Shown in pieces: positions 1 to 10,227 of a DNA stretch of 64,000 nucleotides; the first letter of the stretch is position 1, and every line of letters begins with the position of its first letter. Both the position numbers and the translations under genes were made by a program. A model generated the notes under the pieces. It made no database searches, was not told the origin of the DNA, and saw only the letters and a list, made by a program, of their open reading frames with translations. The DNA comes from Mastigias papua (Eukaryota > Cnidaria > Scyphozoa > Rhizostomeae > Mastigiidae): positions 12,642,428-12,706,427 of the forward strand of contig OZ025280.1 in the NCBI GenBank assembly GCA_964019165.1, in the 5' to 3' direction.

Positions 1-455
1 ATGTTGAGAAGTATGGCATTTTTTGAATACAAGTGAATTTTTTCTGACTTTTTCATGGTGGTCTTAACCTTTTGCACATGACTGTATTTCACCCAGAAGT
101 GGGGCCTTGAGACCTAGCAACTAATGTGAGAAAAAGGCAAAGAGATGATCATACTTTTTTATTTTTTGTCATGTTGCCCACATTCCTGAGGCCGTTTGCA
201 AGCATTTCAGCATAGGTGCACTGAAAGTGTCAAAAGGTTGCGTTGCGTATGAGCATGAAAATGCATAAGGAAATGGAAATAAATACATGTGACACTGATG
301 CAGGTCTCACATCATTTCTCAGTAGCTGTATCTATAGATGTATACACATATATATATTATTTAGAAATATATATGTATGCATCTATAGAGCTAAATTTAT
401 TTATAAATGTATTGGAAGAACAAAAAGTATCTAATGTAGTGTTGTTGTCCTCTGA
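1..455. other. Unassigned AT-rich sequence left of the LINE
   Basis: I recognise no gene, RNA or repeat here. The small ORFs over 243-549 run into the LINE 3' end and have low-complexity, unconvincing translations. Confidence 0.5.
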
Positions 456-478
456 TTTTGATTTGATTTTGATTTTAA
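456..478 (-). repeat. LINE 3' tandem tail (AAATC-like)
   Basis: On the minus strand the 3' UTR ends in short AAAATC/AAATC units. L2/CR1-type elements characteristically end in such short tandem repeats, so I take this as the 3' terminus. Confidence 0.65.
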
Positions 479-693
479 CATATTTAGGCACGGTGGCCAC
501 GTCAATCGTGAGATTGATTTTCAGTGGGCCGTGCAATTACTTACAATAAATACTTCTAAAAATAAAGATAAATTAAAATATTTGTTAGATCTACCAATTA
601 AAAAATTTATTAACAACGTTTTTCTACTATACAGATAAATTAAAATTGAAAATTAAAATTAAAATAAAAATAGCTATATCAGGCGAGAGAGAA

Positions 694-2119
694 CTAGCAT
701 TTACTGCTGACATTGCAGACTCGTTTTTTGAATACTTCATACGTTTTTGACGATTTTACTTTTGTGGAGAGATCGTTCCACAGTTTAGCACCCTTGTATG
801 AGATGCATTTCTGTCCAAAAGCCGATTTGCAATGAGGAACGGCCAGATCCGTTTTAGTATTGCGAAGGTCCCTCTTGTCTAAATCGGACAATTTGTTGAA
901 CATATCCGCAAGGTAAGTAGGAGCTTGATAGTGAACCGATTTGTATACCATTTTTAGGGTTTCTGATTCGATTAGTTCATTTATGGTGGGCCAACCAAGT
1001 TTTCTAATTATGGGAAGAGCTGAAGCATCATAAGCACTGTTTGTGACAATTCTAGCCACTCTATTTAAAAGTTTTTGCAGCTTATTGATAACATTGATAC
1101 CAGAAACCCCCCATATGGGGCAGCTATATCTTAAATAGGGTTCCACTAAACTTCTGTACATTTTTTGCACAGTAACAATGGGTAAATACTGTTTGGAGAA
1201 GCACAGCATCCCTAGTCCTCATGAAACCTTTTTCATCACTGCTGAAATTTGCTCGTCCCAGCTCAAAAAGTTATCAACAAGTACCCCAAGGTATTTTGTA
1301 TTTTCTACAGTGGACACATTTTCTTCACCCACCCAAAAAGAAGGCTTTGCTACTCTATCATCACTTACATCTGTAAGTCGCTTCCTGCTGCCAAGTACAA
1401 GACTATGTGTCTTGGTAACATTGAGAGACAATTTAGTAGCTTGTAACCAGGATTTCAGGTTACTCAGGTCATCATTGACGAAGTCGTTTATTTGCGTAAT
1501 AGAATCCGACGCAAACATGAGACTTGTGTCATCCGCATACATATCAATATCACAATGTTTCATGTGTAGATGGAGGTCATTGATATAAATGATAAACAGG
1601 AGAGGACCAAGGCAGGATCCCTGGGGTACTCCACAGGTTACAGATTCTATTTTCGAGAGCTTCCCATTTACCTTGCAGCATTGCTTTCTCTTAGTTAAGT
1701 AGGAGCAGAACCATTTCATTTCCTTGTCATTAATACCAAATAGCTCCAACTTTTGGAGTAATATGCGATGATTTACAGTTTCAAAAGCCTTTTTGAGATC
1801 TACAAAGGTAACTGCAGTATATTTCCCACCCTCTAAATTCAAGTACCAATCGTTAGTGCACTTCAGCAAACATGACAGGACTGAATGCATCCGTCTGTAT
1901 GCTGATTGTTTTTCAAAAATGAGTTTGTTGGAATCTAAATAGTGGTACAGCTGGTCATAGATTAGTTTCTCAAAAAGGCGTGAGACAACCGGTAAAACAG
2001 ATATGGGGCAATAAGTACCACTTTCATCGGCAGGGCCATTCTTAAAGACTGGTGCAACCCTTGCAATCTTCCAGCTGTCAGGAAACTGGCCTAATGAGAG
2101 AGACAGGTTGAAGAGTTAA
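694..2119 (-). pseudogene. LINE ORF2, reverse transcriptase part
   Basis: This is the RT core of ORF2. It reads in one frame from the Harbinger insertion at 2119 down to the stop at 694, broken by a single TGA at 1219-1221 (probably CGA to TGA). Visible RT blocks are FVDLKKAF (finger/palm), GVPQGSCLGPLLF, the catalytic MYADDTS box, and NKTH-like and KYLGV motifs. The thumb and C-terminal domain include PYLRYSCPIWG and KLWNDL, typical of CR1/L2/Jockey enzymes. It makes cDNA by target-primed reverse transcription at a nick cut by the endonuclease domain encoded upstream. The catalytic Asp pair is intact, so loss of function comes from the stop and the insertion rather than the active site. Confidence 0.9.
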
Positions 2120-2798
2120 CTAAAGCTGAATTCACACTTGATGCGTCACGATGTGGTGTGTCACGTCACTGTGCGTCAAAAACGCATGAGATGTGTTCAC
2201 ATATAGTGCGTCATCAAGCGTTTTTATGAAAAAAATGTAAATTTAAGATGGCGTCTAATCGAAATGACATACTTGTGGCGTTGGCTTTACAAAACCAGTT
2301 AATTACCACTGTTTTACTCAAGAAGAAACAAAGCAAATGTCGTGTTTGTGTTCGATGATTGTGGGAGGCTCATGAGCGGCAGGGACATTACTATAATGTA
2401 ATAACAGAGATGAGACTGCAGGATCATACCATGCATTTTATTTATTTCCGAATGCTACCTTCGGTATTTGACGATCTGCTCAACTTGGTAGGACCATCAT
2501 TGGCAAACACAAAGATCTCGTTTTCGTTAGACTTTGCCACAGGCTATGCGGCTTGCTGTCGCTTTACCTACCTTGCTACTGGTGAATCACAAGCATCGCT
2601 TTATTTTCATTTTGTCCATCTATCGTGACTCTTGCTATTGTTCTGGTGCGTCTCGATGCATCAAAGTTGAATATTTTCAACTGTGCCGCATAGTGACGCA
2701 TGGCTTAAAAAACGCGATGCGCATGCAGTGTGTCAAAAAACGCAAACAGTATATGGGCAGCGTCACAAAAAACGCATCAAGTGTGAAGTAGGCTTTAG
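2120..2798. mobile_element. Non-autonomous PIF/Harbinger element inside the LINE
   Basis: A 679-bp insert splits LINE ORF2. Its ends are inverted repeats: CTAAAGC followed within a few bases by TTCACACTTGATGCG on the left, and the reverse complement on the right. Both subterminal regions carry further GCGTC/GACGC and aaaacgc motifs. It encodes a remnant of the Harbinger transposase N-terminus at 2359-2628. The target duplication cannot be read cleanly; a 3-bp TWA site is expected for this superfamily. Confidence 0.75.
2359..2628 (+). pseudogene. PIF/Harbinger transposase N-terminal remnant
   Basis: The translation contains EMRLQDHTMHFIYFRMLP, FDDLLNLVGP and RFTYLATGESQ. These match the conserved lead-in of HARBI1-like nucleases: arginine-rich YFRM helix, LLxLVGP, and the LRFLATGxSQ helix before the DDE domain. 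The catalytic core is absent, because the element was shortened internally and cannot move itself. The stretch upstream from about 2250 looks like the N-terminal extension, with a stop near 2356. Confidence 0.7.
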
Positions 2799-4293
2799 GG
2801 GCTGTGCTACGATTGGCATCCCGGCCTTAAGGAGAAAACTGGAAACTCCATCTAGGCCCAATCCGTGAGAAGACTTACATTTATTTATTGCTTTAAGTAG
2901 CTCTTGAGGCTGCATGGGTGAAAAAATGAAATGAGTGGCTGAAGGGTTTATGTCATAGTCCCCCTTCAGAAGGGAAGTTTCCTTGTAGGGACTTTTATTG
3001 CTCAGCTTGTCACCTACAGAACAGAAGTAGTCATTCCTTTTATTGGCTATACTTTCGGAATCCTTGATTATTGTACCGTCAACCTTTAAGGAATGGATTT
3101 GAGTCGACTTTGATTGTTTGTTGATTAGTTTGTTGACAGTCGACCAGGTTAGCTTAGGGTCTCCTTCACATTCATTAAGTTTATTTGTGAAATATTCTCT
3201 CTTTAACTTAGAATTCATATTATTAGCCTTATTCCTAACTTGTCTGTAGGCGTTCATTAAGATTTCCGATTTTGCTTTGACCGCCGCACTTTTACTTCTG
3301 TCTCTAGTTCGAAACAAAGCCTTTAATTCAGAAGATAGCCAGGGGCTGTACCTCTCTGACACTCGTCTCTCTATAGAGGGAGCATGATTTTCAATTACGA
3401 AGGATACTGTCTTCATGAATTCATCTATTATTTCATAACTCCTTTGAACAAACTAAGATTGAGGACCAGTTAACGGCAGCAAGATCAGCCACCAAAGCTT
3501 CTTTGTTGAAGTTTTTCAGCTGTCTTGTATGGATATGCTTGTGGTTATGTTTAATACCACCTTGATACTTTCTTAGAGAATAAACAAGATAGTGATCGCT
3601 AATAGCTGTTTTAACAACCCCAGACTCCACTATGTTGCTTGTATTGCTAACAGCAATATGATCTATAAGTGTAGAGGTATTTTCAGTCTCCCTAGTAGGT
3701 TCAGATATAAGCTGTGTTAGTCCGAACGATTGGTATATTTCCTTGAGGCATTTAACGTGACCTGGAACTAGGGATTTTGTACCCCCAGTCTCCATACTGA
3801 AATCACAATTTGTATCTCCTAACAAAATGATTTCCTTACCCTCTGCTTCGAAGAAACAAAGGACTTGTTCGAGTTTATTGAAAGTTTCGAATGACTCATT
3901 TGGAGGCCTATACCATGAGAGTATTATAAATGGACTAGCTTGTGGTGGAGTGATCTGTGCACAAAGAATGTCCATATCCGATTTAGGAATATCGTCCCTG
4001 ATGTCAAATTTGAAAGTATCTCGGCAGACAAATGCAATCCCTCCCCCATGGCGATTTCTGTCGAGTCGACGTAATTCATAACCTTCAATTTTGAAGAGGT
4101 TATCTGATAAAGAATCATCTATTTTTGTTTCATTAAGGGATAGACAATGGATACCCTTTTCTCTTAACAATAGCCCTACCTCATCAAGATGAGGAAGTAA
4201 GCTGTTCACGTTCAAGGATGCAAAAATCATGCCTGTTTTGGAGCCCAGTTTGCCTATAATTACATGGTGATGTACTAACATTACTCGTGTCAT
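2799..4293 (-). pseudogene. LINE ORF2, endonuclease and linker
   Basis: The N-terminal half of ORF2 is an exonuclease-endonuclease-phosphatase (APE-like) domain, about 4230-3500. It shows SLNVNSLLPHL at the start, LNETKIDD (metal-binding Glu), GGIAFVCR, a SWYRPP block, LLGDTNCDF (catalytic D-x-N) and the terminal ISDHYLVY (S-D-H) motif. Every key residue of the family is present. This domain nicks the target DNA to prime reverse transcription. A frameshift near 3440 separates it from the linker at 3416-2799, which leads to the RT and ends in KSSHGLGLDGVS, the usual pre-RT block. The Harbinger element then interrupts the gene. Confidence 0.9.
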
Positions 4294-4345
4294 CCGTTTT
4301 ATTATGGGTCATACTCCCCCTATCAAAATTATATAGTTTAGATAG

Positions 4346-5652
4346 TCACATACGTATTTCTCTAAGAAAAGAGCTTGCCAGGATGGAATCACCCACTTGG
4401 TTAAGATGGAGGTTGCTGCCATTTGTATGCAGTGTGGCATCCATTTGAACGTGTTTAATGAAGCCACTTTGATGTTTTTTGCCGTGTTTTTCTAGGAGTT
4501 CATTTACATTTCCTGCTTTTGCATTTAGATGGTCCCCTCTTGGACAAATGCCGGAAACTGTTACTTTGTTATTACCCTTGTTTAACGAAAGAGCAAGGCT
4601 GGTGATCTCATCAGCTATTTGATCTGCAGATTTATCTTCTCTTAAGTCATTTGTCCCAATGTGCAGGATGTATAAGCTGGGGTTGTCCTCTTCAGCAGGC
4701 TTGGCGTAATATTTCATTTGCCGAACTTTGGCTCCCACGAAGGAACGAACAACCACTTTGGTGTCTTTGGTCTGCATTTTCCAATGCTTGATTCCTTTGA
4801 TCATCGAGTCGCCTAGAATGTAGATTTTGCGTTTTTGGTTGCCTTCTCCCGAGATTTGCTTATTTTCCGTGCCTCTTGATTTGCTAAGTCCAGGTTTCGA
4901 TGTGTTTTTAGTGTTCTTGTTGTAATAATTTCGATTATGGATGTTTGATGCTCTTGGATGGACTTTCTTTGTTTGCTGTTGTTTCACATTGTTCCCAACC
5001 TTTTCTTCTTGCTTGTTCAAATCACTCTCTTTTGAATTTGAATACTTGAGGGCTGCAAATCTATTGATATCCAATTTGAATGATGATAACATGTTTTCGC
5101 TGAGGATACACAAACCCATCGCTATATTGCGAATTAGAATCCATGATTGGCGTTGATTGCAGGCTTTCGATGATCAGATTCTTTCAGCATAGTTCGTTTC
5201 TCAAAAATTCATTTTCCTTCCTCAGTTTGTCTATCTCATTGATTTTATTACTATCAGAAGTGTCGTTGGAAGCTTGCATGACATGCTTTATCTCAGAGAC
5301 TGTATGTCGAAGAGCAACAAAGTCTTCATAGGGTGTGTATCCCTCCACTGGGTTTGTTTGAGTGCCAAAGTCAACATTTGCAGATTTATTGCTATGTGCA
5401 TACTTAAGATCGTCTTCTTCTGAAATAGGGCCCTTAGAACTAACAAGGACAAAAAATGAGTCCTCTCCTTTGCGTGGGCGATTTTAAAGTAGGCCAGTGT
5501 CTTCCATGGCGTGACTTGTTTCTGCAACAGCGGAAAAGTCATATTGGTGCCCATTCTTTAACAAGTCATTCCAGATCGATTCAGCATTGGGTCGTTTCCT
5601 GTTTTCTCGAATTTGACTTATTTCATCTATGATAAGTTGCTCCATTTTTTTA
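4346..5652 (-). pseudogene. LINE ORF1: coiled coil + SGNH/GDSL esterase
   Basis: ORF1 starts at ATG 5652 (MEQLIIDEI). A TAA lies in frame near 5489, followed by a charged coiled-coil-like segment (KINEIDKLRKENEFLRNEL) ending in TGA near 5200, and a frameshift joins the last part, 5119-4346. That part has a lysine/asparagine-rich linker, then an SGNH hydrolase: block I ILGDSMIKGI (catalytic Ser), block III HIGTNDLRED and a C-terminal NLHLNQVG block carrying the His. Esterase ORF1 proteins are known from CR1, L2 and related clades and are thought to act in the RNP or at membranes; they lack a CCHC knuckle, as here. Confidence 0.85.
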
Positions 5653-5715
5653 AGAAAACTAGCTCACACAAGAAAACACGTCTGCTCAAAACACGCCGGG
5701 TACAGCTACAGCTCT

Positions 5716-7141
5716 TCATAATGTCTTCTGTTTGATCAGTGGTAGCTGAAGATTGCAGAGTGAGGCACAAGCCCTTACTATGTCATCACCAAGAGGAAGC
5801 ATATTGATAGGAAAAACAGTTTTCAAAATTTTAAATTCTTCAAGTCTATTGATCACCCTTTCCACATGAATCCTGAGGTTAGCTACTTCTTGTGTTTTTC
5901 TACATTCTTCAGTTTTCATCTGAGATTTGACTCTTGCTCCAGGTGGGATACTCAGGTTGCAATATAAGAATGAAGGAGATCTTCCTGTATTTGCAGGCCA
6001 CAGTCTGCCATAATATCATCCCCATATTCTAATTGCTTGTAAAAAGAGCTATCTTGGCAAATATGCTTGTCAGTGGTCCGTCCACCATAGCAGTCTGAGA
6101 TGAACATGATAAAGCCTGAGGGTGCAATTGCAATCAAGAATTTCATAGTGTTATGCTTTTTATACTTGGACCATGTAGCTGCTTGGATGTCAAAAGACTT
6201 TGGTTGCTCACTGAAAATTTCTGTGCAGTCAATAATACGTACCACTGTTTGATACTTGGGCAGAAACATAGCAGGCAAACTGGATCTGATAACATCTCTT
6301 GGGAGCCAAATCACCACTGATTCACCACAGAGTTTAAAAGTTTAACCCAAGGTGTACAAATGACGGAACATGTACTTTGGGACATGCAATAGCCTTAGTC
6401 GCATTAGTACCAACAAGAACTGATACTTTCCACAAACTGTCTGTGTGAGATACTCTAGAAGCAAAATTGTGTTTACTTCCTCTCCAGAAAACAATATTTG
6501 GTAGACAGGGCTTGATCCAAGTAAACATGAAGTTGAACATAGAAATATATGTTATACCTGTGTTGAACCTCGTCCCTTTATCAGTTTGAATGTTGGACCA
6601 GGAAAATAGCTGTGTCTGTTTATCTGAGTTTGAAGATACTTTGAAACCTTGAATTTGAATTTTTAATCTATCTTTCTCGAGAGATAGTGACTGGAGTTGC
6701 TCACACAGACTTGAAAGTAATGAATCCTTTTTCAAGACAATCTTTGCAGATGCTAGATACTGCAGGCTTCTTTGTACCTGAGGTATCTGCCATTTCAGAT
6801 AACTCTTCCCCTTCCTCAAACAAACAATCAGCACATTGAAGATCCTTTTGAATCAAAGTTCTCCTTGGTTTCTTTGCAGCCTTCTGATATCCTAATTTTA
6901 GGGTTGGGTTAAGATTCTGTAAGCTGGGTTTTCTGTCAACAAAGTGCAGAGAACAAACTTTGAGTCTTCTTGATGCTGCATTTAAAAGTTTGCTTGGGAA
7001 ACAATGCAAGGTGTATGGCTGTGGGCAAAGGCATTCTTTGTGTAACAGTCCTGGATGCTCTGCACGTAGAACTGTCTTCCATTTATTCAGCCTGTATTGA
7101 CTGCTTCCACTACCAACAACAGCACACTTACCATTAACCAT
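5716..7141 (-). pseudogene. THAP + DDE_Tnp_4 transposase (ISL2EU-type), decayed
   Basis: Reading right to left, a THAP zinc finger (KCAVVGSG ... VCSLHFVD) is followed by a basic linker, a helical region (LCEQLQSLSLEKDRLK) and a DDE_Tnp_4 nuclease: IIDCTEIF (first Asp), WSKYKKHNTMKFLI, GGRTTDKHIC (second Asp), ADCGLQIQEDLL and HVERVINRLEEF (Glu). DDE_Tnp_4 enzymes cut and paste DNA transposons; THAP binds the transposon ends. Several frameshifts break it, near 6830, 6330 and 5935. The second zinc Cys of the THAP C-x4-C appears as Ser (CAVVGS). Gypsy-A is inserted exactly at the start codon, so promoter and upstream end are expected beyond 28822. Confidence 0.85.
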
Positions 7142-7142
7142 G
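7139..7142. repeat. Gypsy-A target-site duplication, left (CATG)
   Basis: CATG directly precedes the 5' LTR (TGTAGCAG) and recurs directly after the 3' LTR at 28819-28822. It covers the ATG of the THAP transposase gene. Confidence 0.85.
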
Positions 7143-7330
7143 TGTAGCAGATGCCAGCGCTATGCCCCCCCCCCCCGTTGCATTATGCAGTCATACATCT
7201 GTTTGTATTGTTGAGTGCATGTACTTGTATGATTTTAGTTTAGTGTTTGTGATCGAATCAAACAAGCTGCACATTCCAAGTTCTTGTCTGTTCTGGGCCT
7301 AATTTCTGCTTCGAACAAGAGCACACCACA
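7143..7330 (+). repeat. Gypsy-A 5' LTR
   Basis: Starts TGTAGCAG and ends CACACCACA. It matches the 3' LTR over most of its length, but it has a poly-C run (7165-7176) and a different middle segment, so it is about 30 bp longer than its partner. Confidence 0.85.
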
Positions 7331-7332
7331 AA

Positions 7333-7946
7333 GTGGTGACAGAGGTATGCACTGCTCTAATGGCTATGAGTATTCTCCTAGACCATTTTACTGCAGGCGA
7401 TTTTTCCCGTTCGCTATGCCATTTTGAGTCTTGCACTCTTGCAAACAACTGGAGTGAAGCTACCACGTTGCTTAAACTCCCCGCTTTTCTTCAGGGGCTG
7501 GCTGCAGCTACTATGATGCCCTTGCCGACAATGAATGTGACACTTACACCAATGTGGTTGCCAGTCTCACCTAGAGTTTGTCACCAGCTATGACTTGTAA
7601 GCATTTTTATTCTGACTTTGAACAGCAGCTTTTACACCCAACTGAGGACCCTTCATTGTATCTGTTGAGTTTACAGGACATTCTATGCAACGCTGAACCT
7701 GATTTGTCCCAGGAAGCTTCTGAGGTCCTACATCATCGTCAGTTTCTAAAAGGGTTGCATGCTACTCTTCATCTAAAGCTGTTAGAGTCTGACCCCACCC
7801 CTGATTTGCACAAGATGCTCTCATTTGCTCAATGCTTTTGTGCCCTCCAGGCTTTACCATGTACCTCTCTGAATCCTTCCTGTGCCACTATGAATACGCC
7901 CTCGCCATCTGATGAGTCATCCCCATCACATCCAATCCACCACTGA
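7333..7946 (+). pseudogene. Gypsy-A gag (retrotransposon gag domain)
   Basis: Two overlapping frames give a gag capsid-like region: a first part with DHFTAGDFSRS and ATTLLKLPAFLQGLAAA, and a second with KHFYSDFEQQLLHPTEDPS, VLHHRQFLKGLHATLH and PDLHKMLSFAQ. The pattern of LPAFLxG-A, then F.QQ..P.E....YL.SL..L, then RQF.KGL is that of Ty3/gypsy retrotransposon gag, which assembles the particle. A frameshift near 7575 joins the parts. The frame breaks down after about 7946. Confidence 0.7.
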
Positions 7947-8690
7947 CACCACAACAACCTCAAAGTGCCTCTGAACAACAACAATGTCTGCTACAATGTC
8001 TCTTTTTTTCTCTTTTGTTTTAACTCATTTGTATCGACCTTGTGTTGTTAAATGACATTTTTGATGATGATGATGATGATGATGTTGATACACCTTGAGC
8101 ACCTTGTTTCCAAAATGGTGGAGGAACAGTGCCAATTTATTGCTGCCATATCTCCTTCCACTGGCAACCACTTGCCATATAGATGGTTGTCTACATGCAG
8201 CTTTATCTATCATGATGTGGGTCTGTAGCACTTCCATTTTTTAGTTACCTTACGTTCCACTCCACTCATTCATTCATTGCGTGTTTTTCTACAGTTCATT
8301 GCCCTCATTTCCTCTCGACTAACATCACACTACTATTCCATTGCGTCATAACACCTTGCTCTTTGTTCAGGTCTAATTTCACACAGTAGTCTTTCTTCAA
8401 CACATTGCCAAACTTTACCTAGCCCTTCCTTTCCAACAGAGATTTTAATTACTTTATCTTTATATGTAATTCCGGGGAGCAAATAGATATACCAAATCAT
8501 AATTTGTAAATAGTCAGTTGATTTCTATCATGGTGAAGATTACATACACAAATACAATTTACTGTCTACCAGCCTGCAACATGCATTTGTATAAAGTAAA
8601 GAGAAGTACAGTGGTGAGATCGTTCTTTTACTTATAACAAGAACTTTAAGCCTCAGTTTTGAAACTTAAAAACAATACAATCAAGAATTA
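7947..8690. other. Unassigned segment inside gypsy-A gag
   Basis: Gag homology stops at about 7950 and resumes with the CCHC knuckles at about 8690. The 0.7 kb between holds a GAT/ATG trinucleotide run (8061-8085) and no recognisable protein. It may be a separate small insertion; I found no clear terminal repeats. Confidence 0.4.
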
Positions 8691-9719
8691 CTAAAGGTCA
8701 TATTGCAAAGGACTGTGCTGCTCACTGTTGGGTCATGCAATGTACTCTCTGCCATGGCTGGGGTCATTCATCTCTTCAATGTGCAAACACTTCATCTTCT
8801 AATACTAGTTGTAAGGTCCCTTCTTTAAACTTTCAAAGGGCGCCTCACTAAATGGCTGGAGCAACAAGCACCCCTCCTTATTTTCTGTTGGAATTGCCTA
8901 TGATTTTGATGTTCCCCACCAACCCCTGTTTTCTGCACATTTGGAGGTGGTGTGCAGTTACCTGCTCTTGTTGAGACAGGATCCATGTGTTCTATTTTAG
9001 CACAGATACCTGTCAACACATTGTGGACCATTCTCGTCCATAGGGTCAATTTGATTCTTTCAGTGACAATTCCAACATGTGTATGTCAGTAACTGGCCAG
9101 CCCTTGACAGCCAAGGGCTCCCTTAAGACCCAAATTATGTTTCCTGCTAGCAATCATGTCTATCACATTGACTTTTTAGTTTGTTACAATATGTCCAAAT
9201 CTTTAAATTGCATCTTAGGTTGGGATTTTCTTGTTGCTCGTCGATTACAGTTGTCATTATTAGGGGACCGTTATATCCTTGTTGGGCCTCATGGTAGTAC
9301 TCCCCTTGTCCCTTTATCGTTACCACACAAGGGGTTGTCTCCTTCTGATTTAGTGTAAGCATCCATGGCTTGTTTAAACCCTGATCAATATCCCCCAATG
9401 TTTGGCCAGTCATTAACTCAAGGTCCTGTTAAGGCGACTCTCTCCTTGGCAGTATTCATCCCTAGTTGGTCTGAATGTGTTATGCAGTGCAAAGTCCAGC
9501 CCAGATTATGTAGCATATTCAGTTAGTGTAGCAACTAACCGTAATGTTTTTGTGACGATTATGAATCCATTTCAGGAGACTGTTGCGTTACACGTAGGTC
9601 AGAGCATAGCTGAGTTTTGCCCCATAAGTGAACTCCCTACTTTCCCACACAACTGCAACAGAACTCTTGACATTTGTACAACTTTAGATAGTACAAGCAG
9701 TTTTTTGATAGCCCGCTAG
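8691..9719 (+). pseudogene. Gypsy-A CCHC knuckles, protease and start of pol
   Basis: At 8696-8800 the translation gives a partial first knuckle (GHIAKDC) and a complete C-x2-C-x4-H-x4-C knuckle (CTLCHGWGHSSLQC). After several stops, 9077-9358 reads a protease-flank region (SKSLNCILGWDFL, the I-L-G-x-D-F-L block of retropepsin-like domains), and 9477-9719 reads a pol linker (NPFQETVALHVGQSIAEF). The catalytic DTG is not readable in this decayed copy. The reading stops where the foldback of element X begins near 9694. Confidence 0.6.
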
Positions 9720-10227
9720 ACGCGTGCTCCCCCTACCCCCAATCAAAGCTGGAGATTAGCCTTGGAAAGACTAACGCAGCCGCCCATCGAAGCAGCATGG
9801 TCCGCATTTTCGATGAGGATCACGGGAAGGTGATGTCATAGGCCTCTGCGATGGAGCACGTGACCATCAGCATTCCATTGGTCAAATCGAAAAAAGTGCG
9901 AGAAAAAAGTGTGCAAAAAATGCTCGGATACCTGCGCTAGGCTATGGGGCTTTCCACCTCTTCTTATTCAGCCCCGTAGCCTAGCGCAGGTATGCGAGCA
10001 TTTTTTGCACACTTTTTTCTCGCAAGGTTTTCGATTTGACCAATGGAATACTGATGGTCACTTGCTCCATCGCAGAGGCCTATGACGTCACCTTCCCATG
10101 AACCTCATCAAAAATGCAGACCATGCTGCTTCGATGGGCGACTGCGTTAGTCTTTCCAAGGCTAATCTCCAGCTTTGATTGGGGGTAGGGGGAGCACGCA
10201 TCTAGCGGGCTATCAAAAAACTGCTAG
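9694..10227. repeat. Near-perfect foldback (arms about 255 bp, 18-bp spacer)
   Basis: The left arm (9694-9951) is the reverse complement of the right arm (9970-10227) with only scattered mismatches. The arms run from CAGTTTTTTGATAGCCCGC to CGCTAGGCTATGGGGCT and back again. The single-stranded form would make a long hairpin with a loop of about 18 nt (9952-9969). Confidence 0.9.

Larger units (their letters stand above)
456..5710 (-). mobile_element. L2/CR1-type non-LTR retrotransposon (LINE)
   Basis: On the minus strand the order is ORF1 (coiled coil then SGNH esterase), ORF2 (AP-like endonuclease then reverse transcriptase), an AT-rich 3' UTR and a short AAATC-type tandem tail at 456-478. 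An esterase ORF1, an EN-RT ORF2 and a microsatellite-like 3' end instead of poly(A) are the known layout of L2/CR1-group elements. The copy is nearly full length but carries nonsense codons, frameshifts and a DNA transposon at 2120-2798. Its 5' end lies just beyond the ORF1 ATG at 5652, against the stop codon of the neighbouring transposase gene at 5716; I could not find the exact 5' junction or a target duplication. Confidence 0.85.

Noticed and set aside
289..549. 86-aa plus-strand ORF
   Set aside because: It overlaps the LINE 3' end and AT-rich flank and reads as hydrophobic low complexity.
8061..8085. His-rich peptide in the 8025-8237 minus-strand ORF
   Set aside because: Produced by the ATG/GAT trinucleotide run; no other protein-like feature.
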